Program-made: the position numbers and the translations under genes
Assembly (NCBI RefSeq): GCF_000187265.1
Contig: NZ_GL698429.1
Location: 556,693 to 590,795, forward strand
DNA from: Streptococcus equinus ATCC 9812
GTDB lineage: Bacteria; Bacillota; Bacilli; Lactobacillales; Streptococcaceae
Length of the DNA: 34,103 nucleotides
Reading direction: 5' to 3'
Shown here: one piece after another, positions 1-9,559 of the stretch
How positions within the stretch are numbered: position 1 is the first letter of the stretch
Layout: each line of letters starts with the position of its first letter
Notes under the pieces: model-generated
Databases searched by the model: none
What the model was told of the DNA's origin: nothing
Seen by the model: the letters and a program-made list of their open reading frames with translations, nothing else

Positions 1-585
1 GAATCCTTTTGCTGTTAGAGCTGCACTTGTCGTTTCTGTCGCAGCACTTCCAGTTGCCCCTTTTTTATCCGCCTTCAGAATAATTTGATAGTCAGAAGTT
101 ACTTGATCTTGTTTTGATGATTTAAGCGTGGTTTCTGTAATCGTGTCTGAATTGTCCAATTCAGGACTTTCATTTTGCTTTTCTGGCTCACTTATCACTT
201 CATTAGAAACGTCATCTTTTGAGGTATTAGAAATGACATCATCACTTTTTAGTATTTGACTACTATCGGATGTTTCAGTTGTAGCAATCGTTGACGATTG
301 AGATGTAGAATTACTTTGATTGTCATCAACAGTTTCATTTGTTTTAGAGACTTCCCCATCATTAGTTGTTGCTGTAAAACTGTCAGCTGTTTCAGTTAAT
401 GGACTATCAATCTGATTTTCTACATTTGACACATTTTCAATAACATTAGATGAAGTATTAGTCACTTCATCAGCACTGACAGTTTCATTTCCAAAAGACA
501 CAATCAAAGCAGCCGATAATAAAAGCGTACCTATTACTCCATAAGCTTTTGATTTCTTAATTGTTCCATGACCTTTAATTTTCAT
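1..585 (-). CDS. N-terminal part of an exported Ser/Thr-rich surface protein (runs off window)
   Basis: An open frame of 195 codons starts at ATG 583-585 after the ribosome binding site AGGAGA and continues to the window edge without a stop. Residues 1-13 are basic (MKIKGHGTIKKSK), followed by a hydrophobic segment (GVIGTLLLSAALIVSFG) and a probable signal peptidase site at VSA|DE near residue 38. The next 140 or so residues are a low-complexity stretch rich in Ser, Thr, Asp, Glu and Asn, typical of the wall-spanning or stalk region of streptococcal surface adhesins. The cell-wall anchor and any binding or enzymatic domain would lie outside the window, so the function cannot be assigned. It is separated from the neighbouring pseudogene by that gene's terminator. 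Confidence 0.75.
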   Translation of the reverse strand, partial: MKIKGHGTIKKSKAYGVIGTLLLSAALIVSFGNETVSADEVTNTSSNVIENVSNVENQIDSPLTETADSFTATTNDGEVSKTNETVDDNQSNSTSQSSTIATTETSDSSQILKSDDVISNTSKDDVSNEVISEPEKQNESPELDNSDTITETTLKSSKQDQVTSDYQIILKADKKGATGSAATETTSAALTAKGF

Positions 586-597
586 AAGTTTCTCCTA

Positions 598-629
598 TTA
601 AAACGTTTTCCTAACACAGCTTTATTCTA
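598..629 (-). promoter_or_regulatory. Candidate promoter and cre-like site of the surface-protein gene
   Basis: A possible -10 (TAGAAT on the minus strand, 624-629) lies upstream of the surface-protein gene. Between it and the ribosome binding site is TTAAAACGTTTTCC (598-611), which fits 12 of 14 positions of the CcpA cre consensus TGWAANCGNTNWCA. I see no good -35. The position downstream of the -10 would suit repression, but this is weak evidence. Confidence 0.3.
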
Positions 630-675
630 TCATAATTATCGTATGAAAGTTACTAGAAAGCTGAATTTACAAACA

Positions 676-703
676 AAAATCCCTTCCACCATAGGTGAAA
701 GGG
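676..703 (-). terminator. Rho-independent terminator of the bglA-like pseudogene unit
   Basis: On the minus strand CCCTTTCACC and GGTGGAAGGG form a stem around a short loop (681-703), followed by ATTTTTGTTTG. It lies 25 nt past the original stop codon of the glucosidase pseudogene and ends that transcription unit. Confidence 0.8.
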
Positions 704-727
704 CAAAGGATTCACATTAGTTTTCTA

Positions 728-2230
<1,503 letters not shown>

Positions 2231-2264
2231 CTATTCATTCCTTCTTTCAATGTTTTACAATAAT

Positions 2265-2292
2265 ATTATACCGTCATTTGAAAGCGCAATCT
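2265..2292 (-). promoter_or_regulatory. -10 element and cre-like site upstream of the bglA-like pseudogene
   Basis: A consensus -10 TATAAT (minus strand, 2265-2270) is followed by a leader of about 30 nt before the start codon. Just upstream, TGAAAGCGCAATCT (2279-2292, plus-strand reading) fits 12 of 14 cre positions and would lie between -10 and -35, a typical place for CcpA repression. No clear -35 is visible. The control site appears to have outlived the gene. Confidence 0.5.
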
Positions 2293-2325
2293 TGCATTAT
2301 TATCTAAGAAAATGATACTATCTCA

Positions 2326-2979
2326 CTATAAATACTGCTGAATAATTTTAGAAATAATAGTATAACCATCTATCGTCAAATGAAGACCATCAACTGTTAA
2401 GTCACGACATAATTGTCCAGATTCATCACAAAGCAAGTCATGAACATCCAGCCATTTCACTTTGTCGCTTGCCAAATGAGAAAGAAGCTCATTTAGTATT
2501 GAAATATTTTTATTACTTCGAAGACTTGGTGTGCGAATAAATTCAGGTGACTCATTCATCGGAAAAACTGACAGCAGAAAAATCTGTGTTTCAGGTAATT
2601 TTTGCTGAATCTTATCAATAATTTCACAGACAGTTTCACAGACTTCCTCTGGTTGTCGATTTTTCAAATCGTTGACACCAATCAACAGAAAAATTTTATT
2701 TGGTTTCAAGTCTAAAATTTGACTGTCAATATGATCTAGCAATTGCAGACTATTGATGCCGTGAATACCACGGTTGTAAAGTTTCAATTCAGGTTGAAGC
2801 ATTTCATGGACTGGGAAAAATTCGGTAATCGAATCACCAGCAAAAACAATGTTTGGTTGTGAGGCAAGCTTATTAAGCGCAGCATATTTTTCCCACAACT
2901 GCTCCTGCTGATCCTTTAGCACATAAGCTCGAAATTCTTTGACATCACTTTTTTGGTACAAAACTTGAAAATCAGTCAT
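2326..2979 (-). CDS. SGNH/GDSL-family esterase or acetylhydrolase
   Basis: A 217-residue protein with the four SGNH blocks: FAGDSITEFF (block I, catalytic Ser near residue 50), the Gly in YNRGIHG (block II), LLIGVNDL (block III, Asn), and DGLHLTIDGY (block V, Asp/His). There is no signal peptide or membrane segment, so it is probably a cytoplasmic esterase removing acyl groups, perhaps acetyl groups, from a small sugar or lipid substrate. The substrate is unknown. Its ATG (2977-2979) abuts the stop of the upstream HAD gene with no gap, so it depends on the same transcript and probably on translational coupling. A premature stop upstream in the HAD gene could therefore lower its expression. 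The frame itself is intact. Confidence 0.85.
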   Translation of the reverse strand: MTDFQVLYQKSDVKEFRAYVLKDQQEQLWEKYAALNKLASQPNIVFAGDSITEFFPVHEMLQPELKLYNRGIHGINSLQLLDHIDSQILDLKPNKIFLLIGVNDLKNRQPEEVCETVCEIIDKIQQKLPETQIFLLSVFPMNESPEFIRTPSLRSNKNISILNELLSHLASDKVKWLDVHDLLCDESGQLCRDLTVDGLHLTIDGYTIISKIIQQYL

Positions 2980-3804
2980 TTAGATTCCTCTTTCTAAAAT
3001 GTTTTCAATTGTATTGAGCACGCCATCTCTTGCATTTGATTGGATAATGTAACGAGCAACCTTTTTAATCTCATCTGAAGCATTAGCAACTGTATAAGAA
3101 TGCCCAGCTAACTCGAGCATTTTACGGTCATTACCGCCGTCACCAAAAGCAGCAACTTCTTCTGGTTTAATGCCATGTTTAAACATCAATGTTTGCACTC
3201 CCCAAGCTTTATGAATCCCAGTTTTGATAATATCAACAGCACCATAGCCACTTGCGACCGCACGCAGTTCACCTTTAAAAGCTCGATTAAATCATTTTGT
3301 GACCTTTTTAGCAGACTTTTCACTAACGGTTATCGTGATTTTAACAATTGGGTCAGCAGGGCGTTTATGAAAATCATCAACTTGAACCATATTTTTGAAA
3401 AATGGTTGTACATCTTCTAATTCGAAATCAAAGGCTTCCATATCAAAATCAGTCCCTGTCATAACGTAAGCTGAATCAATCCCTGAAAGTACAATACGAT
3501 AATCTTGAAATTTGCCATCAAAAAAATCAAGAACAGCATTTACCTGTTCTTCTGACATAGACTCACGCGCAATCATTTCACCATGATCAATAACAAGCGC
3601 TCCATTTTCAGCAACAAAATCAATGTTACCAGAAATTCCTGAAAAAACAGCATTCAAACGGTCCATGCGATTACCGCTTGCTACTACAAAAGAGATGCCT
3701 TTTTCAGTCATTTTATCAAGTAATTTTTGGAAACGTTCTTTGTCATATCCCCCTTTTGGATTTAAAAACGTTCCATCCATATCACTAACAATTAATTTAA
3801 TCAC
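2980..3804 (-). pseudogene. Cof-type HAD phosphatase with one internal TGA
   Basis: One frame of 275 codons runs from GTG 3802-3804 to TAA 2980-2982. It contains HAD motif I (VSDMDGTFL), motif II (VVASGNR) and the late motif FGDGGNDRKMLE, so the gene was a normal-length Cof/Cof-like sugar-phosphatase. TGA at 3292-3294 (codon 171) interrupts it in KVTK-stop-FNRAFKG; a single G-to-A change of TGG (Trp) would explain it. The N-terminal fragment keeps the nucleophile Asp but lacks motif IV (GDGGND), and the separate 72-residue downstream piece has only motif IV, so neither should be active. The GTG start overlaps the stop of the upstream paralogous HAD gene by 8 nt (GTGATTAA), preceded by a GGGGG ribosome binding site. 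A sequencing error at one base cannot be excluded. Confidence 0.85.
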
Positions 3805-4618
3805 AATCTGCCCCCTTCAAGAAAAAATCTGACAAGACTCTCAGTACCCCATTTTCCTGATTTGATGGTGCTTGATAACTAGCAATATCTTTAATATCCT
3901 GCGGTGCATTAGACATGGCAAAAGAGTACTTAGCTAATTTCATCATTTCAATATCATTACCACCGTCACCAAATACCATAAGGTTTTCTGGACCATATCC
4001 CCAATGATTGAGTAAAAAATCAAGCCCAGTTCCTTTATGAACATGTGACGGAATTACATCGATACAGCCAAATCCACTAGACGTTGCTGTTAGCTCATAC
4101 TTTTCAAAAAGTGTATTGATTTCATCGCGAACTTGAAATGTTAATTCATCACGAACAAGCAAGGTCACTTTGAAAAAATCGTCATCAGGAATTGGATGAA
4201 GATTATCAACGTATTTTAATACAGGTAAATAGTATTGCAACGTATTCTTTGCCTTAATCGGTGTTGATTTTGGAAGATACGATGAAGCTTTACCAGCTAA
4301 ATTAATAATAGTATCAGGATACTTTTTCTCAATATAGTTTACCAAAGCTGATATAGCTTCTGTCGTTTCAAATTCTTCCTGTAACGTCTTTCCATTTTCA
4401 ACAATGTGACCACCATTTTCGGCAACAAAAGACATCAAATGTTTGTGTTTTGGAAATTGCTTGATAATCTGACGATATTGATTACCACTTGCTACCACAA
4501 ATTTAATACCTTCTTCAAGAAAATGATCAAAAAGACGTTCAAAGAGATCTTTGTCGTATGTTTTTGAATCTGTTAAAAACGTTCCATCCATATCTGTTGC
4601 AATTACTTTTACTGTCAT
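3797..4618 (-). CDS. Cof-type HAD-superfamily phosphatase
   Basis: A 273-residue haloacid-dehalogenase phosphatase of the Cof (IIB) class: motif I ATDMDGTFL near residues 7-15, motif II VVASGN, a C2-type cap in the middle, and motif IV GDGGNDIEMM near residue 220. Such enzymes dephosphorylate sugar phosphates, flavin precursors or similar metabolites; the substrate cannot be read from the sequence. I chose ATG 4616-4618 because AAGGAG lies 6 nt upstream. A longer in-frame ATG at 4637-4639 lies inside the -10 box and cannot be on the mRNA. It is the first gene of a unit with a paralogous HAD pseudogene, an SGNH hydrolase and, further on, a glucosidase pseudogene, suggesting a role in clearing phosphorylated glycosides or their products (inference). 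Confidence 0.88.
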   Translation of the reverse strand: MTVKVIATDMDGTFLTDSKTYDKDLFERLFDHFLEEGIKFVVASGNQYRQIIKQFPKHKHLMSFVAENGGHIVENGKTLQEEFETTEAISALVNYIEKKYPDTIINLAGKASSYLPKSTPIKAKNTLQYYLPVLKYVDNLHPIPDDDFFKVTLLVRDELTFQVRDEINTLFEKYELTATSSGFGCIDVIPSHVHKGTGLDFLLNHWGYGPENLMVFGDGGNDIEMMKLAKYSFAMSNAPQDIKDIASYQAPSNQENGVLRVLSDFFLKGADCD

Positions 4619-4637
4619 ATGAGTCTCCTTTACTTTC

Positions 4638-4643
4638 ATTATA
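4638..4643 (-). promoter_or_regulatory. -10 element of the HAD/SGNH operon
   Basis: TATAAT on the minus strand lies 19 nt upstream of the HAD start codon and downstream of the celD terminator. It implies a very short leader beginning near 4631, immediately before the ribosome binding site. No good -35 is visible. This separates the HAD-SGNH unit from the cel operon. Confidence 0.5.
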
Positions 4644-4731
4644 CGATAGATTCCTGAAAATTTCTTTGAATATCTTCAGAAAAAATAATACTATGATATA
4701 AAAAGTATCTTATCTTCTTTCATTTCAAAAC

Positions 4732-4757
4732 AAAAAAAGAACGGGAAAACCCGCTCT
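4732..4757 (-). terminator. Rho-independent terminator after celD
   Basis: On the minus strand AGAGCGGG-TTTT-CCCGTTCT forms a GC-rich hairpin (4738-4757) followed by a run of T residues. It lies 10 nt past the celD stop codon and ends the celB-celD transcript. Confidence 0.9.
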
Positions 4758-4766
4758 TAATTTTTA

Positions 4767-6092
4767 TTAAGCTTCTACACCTTCTTCTTTGAGAAGTTTC
4801 AAATCATACATTTTAAGGAATGGGAACCAAACAAAGAATGCTGCTACAGCACAAACAAGAGCTGTAATAACGGCACCGATGTTACCACCTGATCCAATGT
4901 AAGCACCAATACCGATTGGTGTTGGCCATGGAGTTTGAATGATAGATACAGCGGCAAAACCAAGTTTGATTGACCAATATGCGATTGAAGCACTCACGAT
5001 TGGTGCCAAGATGAATGGAAGGGCAAGAATTGGGTTGTATACAACTGGAAGACCAAAGATAAGTGGTTCATTGATATTGAAGATTGCAGGACCCATAGCT
5101 GCACGACCAAGCATTTTAAGTTGAGATGATTTAGCTGCTACTGCAAGCCATACACAGGCAAGAAGCATTGCACCAGAACCACCCATGATAACGTATGAAT
5201 TTGAGAATTCACCGGCAAATGCGATGTGAGCTCCATCAACGTTTTCTGCCATGTTTGACAAAAGGATTGGGTTAACAAGACCCATGACAATGTTAGCACC
5301 GTGAATACCAACAATCCACAAAGCGTGAACAAGAAGGTAAATAACAACAATACCGAGCCAAGAGTTTGCGATGTGTTTAACAAATCCAAATGGAATAGCA
5401 ACAACGTTGTAGATATCAGTATCAAGTGAAATGAAGATACCATTGATGATAAGAACAACAAATGCAACAACTGCTGCTGGAATCAAAGCTGAGAATGAAC
5501 GAGCTACACCTGAAGGAACAGCTTCTGGCATTTTTACGACCCAATTGCGTTTAATACAAGTTTTGTAAAGTTGTACAGCAAGAATCGCCATCAAAATAGC
5601 TGTAAACATACCTGAAGTTGACAAACGGTCTAGGCTGTTACCACCAACAGTCCAACCATTGATTGTAGCGCCTTTAACGTTCAAGTATTCAAATGCACCA
5701 TTTTTGACAAATAGTTGTGGAATTGTCAAGAAGTATGCAAATACTGAAAGCAAAGCACCGTAAACTGGATCTACATCAAGTTCTTCTTCATCAGCGAAGA
5801 TCTTTGTGTATTCATAACCAATGACAATGGCAAAGTATAGAGACAAGATACCCATTGTACAGTTGTAAGCTTGCAAGTAAAGCGGTGCAATCTTATCAAC
5901 TGAGTTTGCCCAAATAGTGGCTAAGGCAGGAATTGGAAAGGCTTGTGGAACAATGCTCAAGACAAGGAACATTGACCCCACGATAGTAAATGGAATACTG
6001 GCCATACCAGCGGCAACAATTGCACGGACAGGACGCCAAGCAGATACTTTAGCCATTGGCCCCATCAAGTACTTTTCTAAGAATTCAAACAT
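4767..6092 (-). CDS. celD: PTS cellobiose/beta-glucoside EIIC permease (lac/cel family)
   Basis: A 441-residue membrane protein with about ten hydrophobic segments and the lac/cel-family EIIC signature NEPLIFGLPVVYNP (near residues 339-352). It is the membrane channel that takes up cellobiose or a similar beta-glucoside and passes it to EIIB for phosphorylation. Its length is usual for the family. The start ATG follows AGGAGGAGAAGAAA. Partners are encoded in the same operon: EIIB (9023-9340) and EIIA (6666-6980), with the CelR-type regulator between them. The order EIIB-regulator-EIIA-small membrane protein-EIIC matches the cel operon of S. mutans (celB-celR-celC-celX-celD) as I remember it. 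No damage is seen, in contrast to the bglP permease elsewhere in the window. Confidence 0.92.
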   Translation of the reverse strand: MFEFLEKYLMGPMAKVSAWRPVRAIVAAGMASIPFTIVGSMFLVLSIVPQAFPIPALATIWANSVDKIAPLYLQAYNCTMGILSLYFAIVIGYEYTKIFADEEELDVDPVYGALLSVFAYFLTIPQLFVKNGAFEYLNVKGATINGWTVGGNSLDRLSTSGMFTAILMAILAVQLYKTCIKRNWVVKMPEAVPSGVARSFSALIPAAVVAFVVLIINGIFISLDTDIYNVVAIPFGFVKHIANSWLGIVVIYLLVHALWIVGIHGANIVMGLVNPILLSNMAENVDGAHIAFAGEFSNSYVIMGGSGAMLLACVWLAVAAKSSQLKMLGRAAMGPAIFNINEPLIFGLPVVYNPILALPFILAPIVSASIAYWSIKLGFAAVSIIQTPWPTPIGIGAYIGSGGNIGAVITALVCAVAAFFVWFPFLKMYDLKLLKEEGVEA

Positions 6093-6130
6093 TTTCTTCT
6101 CCTCCTAAAAACTGTTGAATTTTTTATAAA

Positions 6131-6643
6131 CTAATTAATTGATGCCAAATATTGTTGAATGCGGTAATATTGTTTGTCTGCATTTCGATTGATACGTCCA
6201 AGTTTTACTAACATCCATGATGCAATCATAATCCCGACTAAAAGCACCACAAGAAGGAAAATTTGAGTCGTACCATTTTCAGACAAGAATGGATAAAAGT
6301 ATGGATATTGATTAAATAAAGTAGCAATCATTAAAATGACATTTAATGCAATAATCGTTTGGAAATAAAATTGCGTTTTAACCGCAGGTTTTTGCTCCCT
6401 TGAATACATTCGCGATTGTTCCCACATACAAATAGCACCAAAAATCGCCATAAGAACTGGAATGATAACTAGGCTGATTCGGCTGGCTGATAGAAACATC
6501 AAAATCCAGTACAGATTTACGAAAAAGAAGAAAGCAACCACATAACGAATGAGAAAATATCGTGTGTAATACATGTTTTTAATCCCATTTTCACGTCTTG
6601 TTGCATCTAATTCTCTTTTTTCTTTCTCTGTTAAAACATCCAT
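6131..6643 (-). CDS. Small four-TM membrane protein of the cel operon (CelX-like)
   Basis: A 170-residue protein with a charged N-terminus (about 25 residues) and four hydrophobic segments near residues 32-50, 55-72, 92-108 and 128-146, ending in a basic, Tyr/Gln-rich tail. I recognise no catalytic motif. Its place between EIIA and EIIC of the cellobiose PTS corresponds to the hypothetical gene called celX in S. mutans, so it may assist the permease, but its role is unknown. ATG follows AAAGGGGATAGCT, and the gaps to its neighbours are 22 and 38 nt, so it is co-transcribed. Confidence 0.75.
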   Translation of the reverse strand: MDVLTEKEKRELDATRRENGIKNMYYTRYFLIRYVVAFFFFVNLYWILMFLSASRISLVIIPVLMAIFGAICMWEQSRMYSREQKPAVKTQFYFQTIIALNVILMIATLFNQYPYFYPFLSENGTTQIFLLVVLLVGIMIASWMLVKLGRINRNADKQYYRIQQYLASIN

Positions 6644-6665
6644 AGCTATCCCCTTTCTTGCCTAA

Positions 6666-6980
6666 CTAACCAAGTTTTTTGTATAGATTTAACATTTCAA
6701 GCGCCACTTCACGAAGTGTCATTGTTGTCATCAAATGGTCTTGGGCATGAACCATAATGATTTCAACATTAATCTCTTTACCACCTGCATATTCTTGTAA
6801 CAAGTGGGTTTGTGACTGGTGCGCTTTTAGCAGTTCATCATTTGATTCTTTCAACTTTTCTTCTGCTAGCGCGTAATCTCCATCACGCATAGCATCGAAT
6901 GCTTCGTGCACAATGGAACGAGCATTCCCAGAATTTAGAATAATTTCAAATGCTGCAACTTGCAATTCTTCTGAATTCAT
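6666..6980 (-). CDS. celC: PTS lac/cel-family EIIA component
   Basis: A 104-residue all-helical EIIA protein. The conserved VHAQDHLMT (near residues 76-84) carries the phosphorylated His, and a preceding Gln/His-rich helix matches the trimeric EIIA-Lac/Cel fold. It receives phosphate from HPr and passes it to the Cys of EIIB. AGGAG lies 4 nt before ATG. The gene lies 18 nt after the regulator stop codon and is transcribed with celB, celR and celD. Its phosphorylation state probably also informs CelR through the PRD domains, as known for this class of regulators. Confidence 0.93.
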   Translation of the reverse strand: MNSEELQVAAFEIILNSGNARSIVHEAFDAMRDGDYALAEEKLKESNDELLKAHQSQTHLLQEYAGGKEINVEIIMVHAQDHLMTTMTLREVALEMLNLYKKLG

Positions 6981-6998
6981 ATAACTCCTACTTCCTTT

Positions 6999-8972
6999 TT
7001 AAATAGATAAAAATATTTTTTTAAATTCATCAAATGATTGGCAAGCTAACATTTGTTCTTGAAGTTTTGGATTATCAACCAAATCAACAATGGCAGATGT
7101 CAACTCTGGTAAGCCATCATTATCATGAATCGACATTGACATTAAAAAGATGATCTTAATTGAAGGATATTGTTCATCCCATTTGACACCATTTTTGACA
7201 ATGGCTACTGCAAAGTGATGTTTGCTTCCGACGGCTTTTAATGGATGTGGTACAGCGATATTTTCGCCAAATACAATCGAGCTCATCGCCTCACGCTGTT
7301 TCATCATATCCAATAAACGTTTTTCAAATTGGTCATTTTCATTAACTGAAATGCTTTCAGCAAGTTTTTTCAAAACATCTTCTTTTGTCGCATCAGACAT
7401 TAAGAAGAAATAATCTTCTGAAAAATAATCGTCAAAAACATCTTTAACACTAAGTTCATCTTGATGATATTCGACATTTGCCATAGAAGTATTCAAATGA
7501 GCGATTCCCTGTTTAATATCTTTCAACTCCTCATCATTTAAAAAGACTGAAACCGTAAATACTGGAATGTTAAACATCAGATTTGATAAATCGATGGAAG
7601 ATACGATGAAATCGATCCCTTTTAACGTTTCATCATTGATTTCGTAGTATCCGATAACATCCGTAATTGAAACTAAGTTCCCGAGCTCATTTTCAATTCT
7701 GCTCTTAAGCATTTGAGCGCTTCCGTAACCTGTGGCACAGATAACGAGAACATTGTATTTACGCTGTTCTTTGTAGCGCTCTTTTGCCGCCATAAAATGC
7801 AGGGAAATGTATGCGATTTCATTTGGCGATAAAGTATAAGCACTGAAAGTTGGCATATTTGACACCACGCGCTCTGCTAACTGATACATGTCACGATAGT
7901 TGGCTTGGATTTCTGCTGTTAAAGGATTTTCCATAACAACTTTTCCTTGCAAACGAATGTACATAGTAGACAGATGAGCTAAAAGCTCTTCAATCAGTTG
8001 AAAATCATTTTTCACAGTTGGATTTATCTGATCAATACTGTCAATCAATTCCTGACGCACTTGCTCTTGCAAAACCTCAGAAATGTGACAAGAGTTCCCA
8101 TGACCTTTTGACACCAAGTGAAGCGTAATGTAATCAACTTCCTCAATCGGAAAATGAATTCCTGTTGAAACTGAAACGCGTTTTAAAATATTTTCAGCAA
8201 CATGTCGTTCTGCCAAGACTCTCAGCACCACTTCATCCTCAGACACCTTACTGATACGAAAACCTTCAGTAATACGTCTAATAGCTAAAGCAATATGGAT
8301 GACCAAATTTTGAATCCCAAAATCTGATAATCTAAGACCACCCTCCCGGTACTCATCAAGAACGATAATCGTTAACTCTTCAAAAGAAATCTTTTGGTTG
8401 AGCAACTCATTATCGACATATGAATGCATGGTATTGATGAAACCAGAATCGATAAAGTAATCCATAATGAATCGACGTTTATCACGTTCTTGCCCCATCA
8501 CGTAAACACCCTTATTGGCTTTGCTTTCAATTTTTAAATGATATGGTTTAAACTTTTCTCTAATCTTTTTAAAGTCACTGGATAAAGTTGATCGACTTAC
8601 AAATAATTCATCTGCTAAATCAGCAAAATAAATTTCGTTTTGTTCAAACAACAATTTATTTAACAGAAAATTGTAGCGATCATTGATATCCGTTACACTT
8701 TGATAATTAAAATGGCGATCATTGATGTGATTTTCTTCCAAGAAATCAGCATAAGCATCATCGTCTAAGATACCAAGCTTATAACCGTATCCTTGCTTAG
8801 AAATCAAATCTAGTCCAGAATAATTATCTAATTTTTCAACTAGTGTTTTATAGTAAGTTCTAATTGTTCTATCCGAACATCCCATGTGCGCTGCTAGTTC
8901 TTTACTAGTTACAAATTGTTCTTTATCTTTTGTTAGATATTGAATAATTTGCTTTTCTTTTTTGTTTAACAC
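6999..8972 (-). CDS. celR: BglG/MtlR-type transcriptional activator with PRDs and EIIA domain (CelR-like)
   Basis: A DNA-binding, PTS-controlled activator of 657 residues. In order: an N-terminal winged helix (CSDRTIRTYYKTL), a second HTH (VSRSTLSSDFKKI), two PRDs with conserved His residues (for example in YITLHLVSKGHG and YISLHFMAAKE), an EIIB-like domain (VLVICATGYGSAQML) and a C-terminal EIIA-2 domain (FGENIAVPHPLK). I place the start at GTG 8970-8972. GGAGGTG lies 9 nt upstream, and a longer frame opening at TTG 8990 would begin within that ribosome binding site. Unlike LicT, it has no CAT RNA-binding domain, so it acts on DNA. The inverted repeats at 9412-9505 upstream of celB are its likely targets. 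The frame is intact. Confidence 0.92.
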   Translation of the reverse strand: MLNKKEKQIIQYLTKDKEQFVTSKELAAHMGCSDRTIRTYYKTLVEKLDNYSGLDLISKQGYGYKLGILDDDAYADFLEENHINDRHFNYQSVTDINDRYNFLLNKLLFEQNEIYFADLADELFVSRSTLSSDFKKIREKFKPYHLKIESKANKGVYVMGQERDKRRFIMDYFIDSGFINTMHSYVDNELLNQKISFEELTIIVLDEYREGGLRLSDFGIQNLVIHIALAIRRITEGFRISKVSEDEVVLRVLAERHVAENILKRVSVSTGIHFPIEEVDYITLHLVSKGHGNSCHISEVLQEQVRQELIDSIDQINPTVKNDFQLIEELLAHLSTMYIRLQGKVVMENPLTAEIQANYRDMYQLAERVVSNMPTFSAYTLSPNEIAYISLHFMAAKERYKEQRKYNVLVICATGYGSAQMLKSRIENELGNLVSITDVIGYYEINDETLKGIDFIVSSIDLSNLMFNIPVFTVSVFLNDEELKDIKQGIAHLNTSMANVEYHQDELSVKDVFDDYFSEDYFFLMSDATKEDVLKKLAESISVNENDQFEKRLLDMMKQREAMSSIVFGENIAVPHPLKAVGSKHHFAVAIVKNGVKWDEQYPSIKIIFLMSMSIHDNDGLPELTSAIVDLVDNPKLQEQMLACQSFDEFKKIFLSI

Positions 8973-9022
8973 AGAAAAGGACACCTCCAAACAACAATAG
9001 AACTATTATATCACATTAGGCA

Positions 9023-9340
9023 TTAGATGTTTTCTTTCACCAAAGCTGCCATTTTTTCAATTCCCATTGGAATTGGAATGTAAGCTTGCGGTGGAATTTG
9101 AACGATTGGTTTGTTTTTCTTAGCAGCAGCATCTGCTAATTGTTTGAAGTTCATTTTTGTTTGTGGGCTGACAAGATACAAATCATATTTATCAGCTTCA
9201 ATACGTTTTTGACCTTCTGGAACACCAACGGCATCCATTTCGACGTCTTCACCTTTTTCTTGAAGGTATGTCATAGTTTTTTTAGCAATCATTGATGATG
9301 ACATACCGCCTGCACATATAATTAAAGCTTGTTTAGCCAT
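9023..9340 (-). CDS. celB: PTS lac/cel-family EIIB component
   Basis: A 105-residue EIIB protein beginning MAKQALIICAGGMSSSM. Cys-9 followed by the phosphate-binding loop AGGMSSS is the phosphorylation site, and the rest matches the EIIB-Cel fold. It transfers phosphate from EIIA to the sugar bound by EIIC. It is the first gene of the celB-celR-celC-celX-like-celD operon, with AAGGAG 9 nt before ATG. A strong promoter with cre-like sites and candidate CelR operators lies directly upstream. Confidence 0.94.
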   Translation of the reverse strand: MAKQALIICAGGMSSSMIAKKTMTYLQEKGEDVEMDAVGVPEGQKRIEADKYDLYLVSPQTKMNFKQLADAAAKKNKPIVQIPPQAYIPIPMGIEKMAALVKENI

Positions 9341-9375
9341 AATGTGAATCTCCTTTGTTTTTTGTTTACACTGAT

Positions 9376-9412
9376 ATTATATGAAAACGCACCCACTATG
9401 TAAACGCATTCT
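9376..9412 (-). promoter_or_regulatory. celB promoter with two cre-like sites
   Basis: Minus strand TTTACA (9399-9404), a 17-nt spacer, and TATAAT (9376-9381) form a near-consensus sigma-A promoter about 35 nt upstream of celB. Two cre-like sites overlap it: TGAAAACGCACCCA (9382-9395), in the spacer, and TGTAAACGCATTCT (9399-9412), over the -35. Each fits 12 of 14 positions (plus-strand reading). CcpA repression is therefore likely. Confidence 0.75.
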
Positions 9413-9505
9413 TTTTCCTTTACAATACGGAAAAAATTCCTACTATTGCGGAAATTACTGTAAAATCTAGTATTTTTCCGCATTGAAAAATTTCCACTAT
9501 GGAAA
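9412..9505. promoter_or_regulatory. Candidate CelR operator array upstream of celB
   Basis: Several inverted repeats with TTTCC/GGAAA arms lie upstream of the celB -35 box. They are tttcc-N10-ggaaa (9414-9433), ttcc-N9-ggaa (9437-9453), tgcggaaa...tttccgca with a 20-nt centre (9447-9482), and tttcc-actat-ggaaa plus flanks (9491-9505). The first resembles the CelR box I remember from pneumococcus (TTTCC, ten A/T-rich bases, GGAAA). Their location just upstream of the -35 suits an activator contacting RNA polymerase. Binding is inference. Confidence 0.6.
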
Positions 9506-9520
9506 ATACTTGTTTTTTTT

Positions 9521-9552
9521 AGAAAAAAAGAGACAGACTAGAAAACTAGTCT
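9521..9552 (-). terminator. Rho-independent terminator after the small membrane-protein genes
   Basis: Minus strand AGACTAG-TTTT-CTAGTCT (9535-9552) is followed by GTCTC and seven T residues. It closes the transcript of the three small genes just before the celB control region, so celB depends on its own promoter. Confidence 0.9.
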
Positions 9553-9559
9553 GACTTCT

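Noticed and set aside
5138..5470. A 110-residue leucine/serine-rich open frame inside celD on the same strand.
   Set aside because: It is an out-of-frame shadow of the EIIC gene; its apparent hydrophobicity comes from the membrane-protein codons of celD.
8973..8990. A TTG start at 8990 for the CelR-type regulator.
   Set aside because: The TTG is part of the sequence TTGGAGGTG that forms the ribosome binding site for the GTG at 8972.
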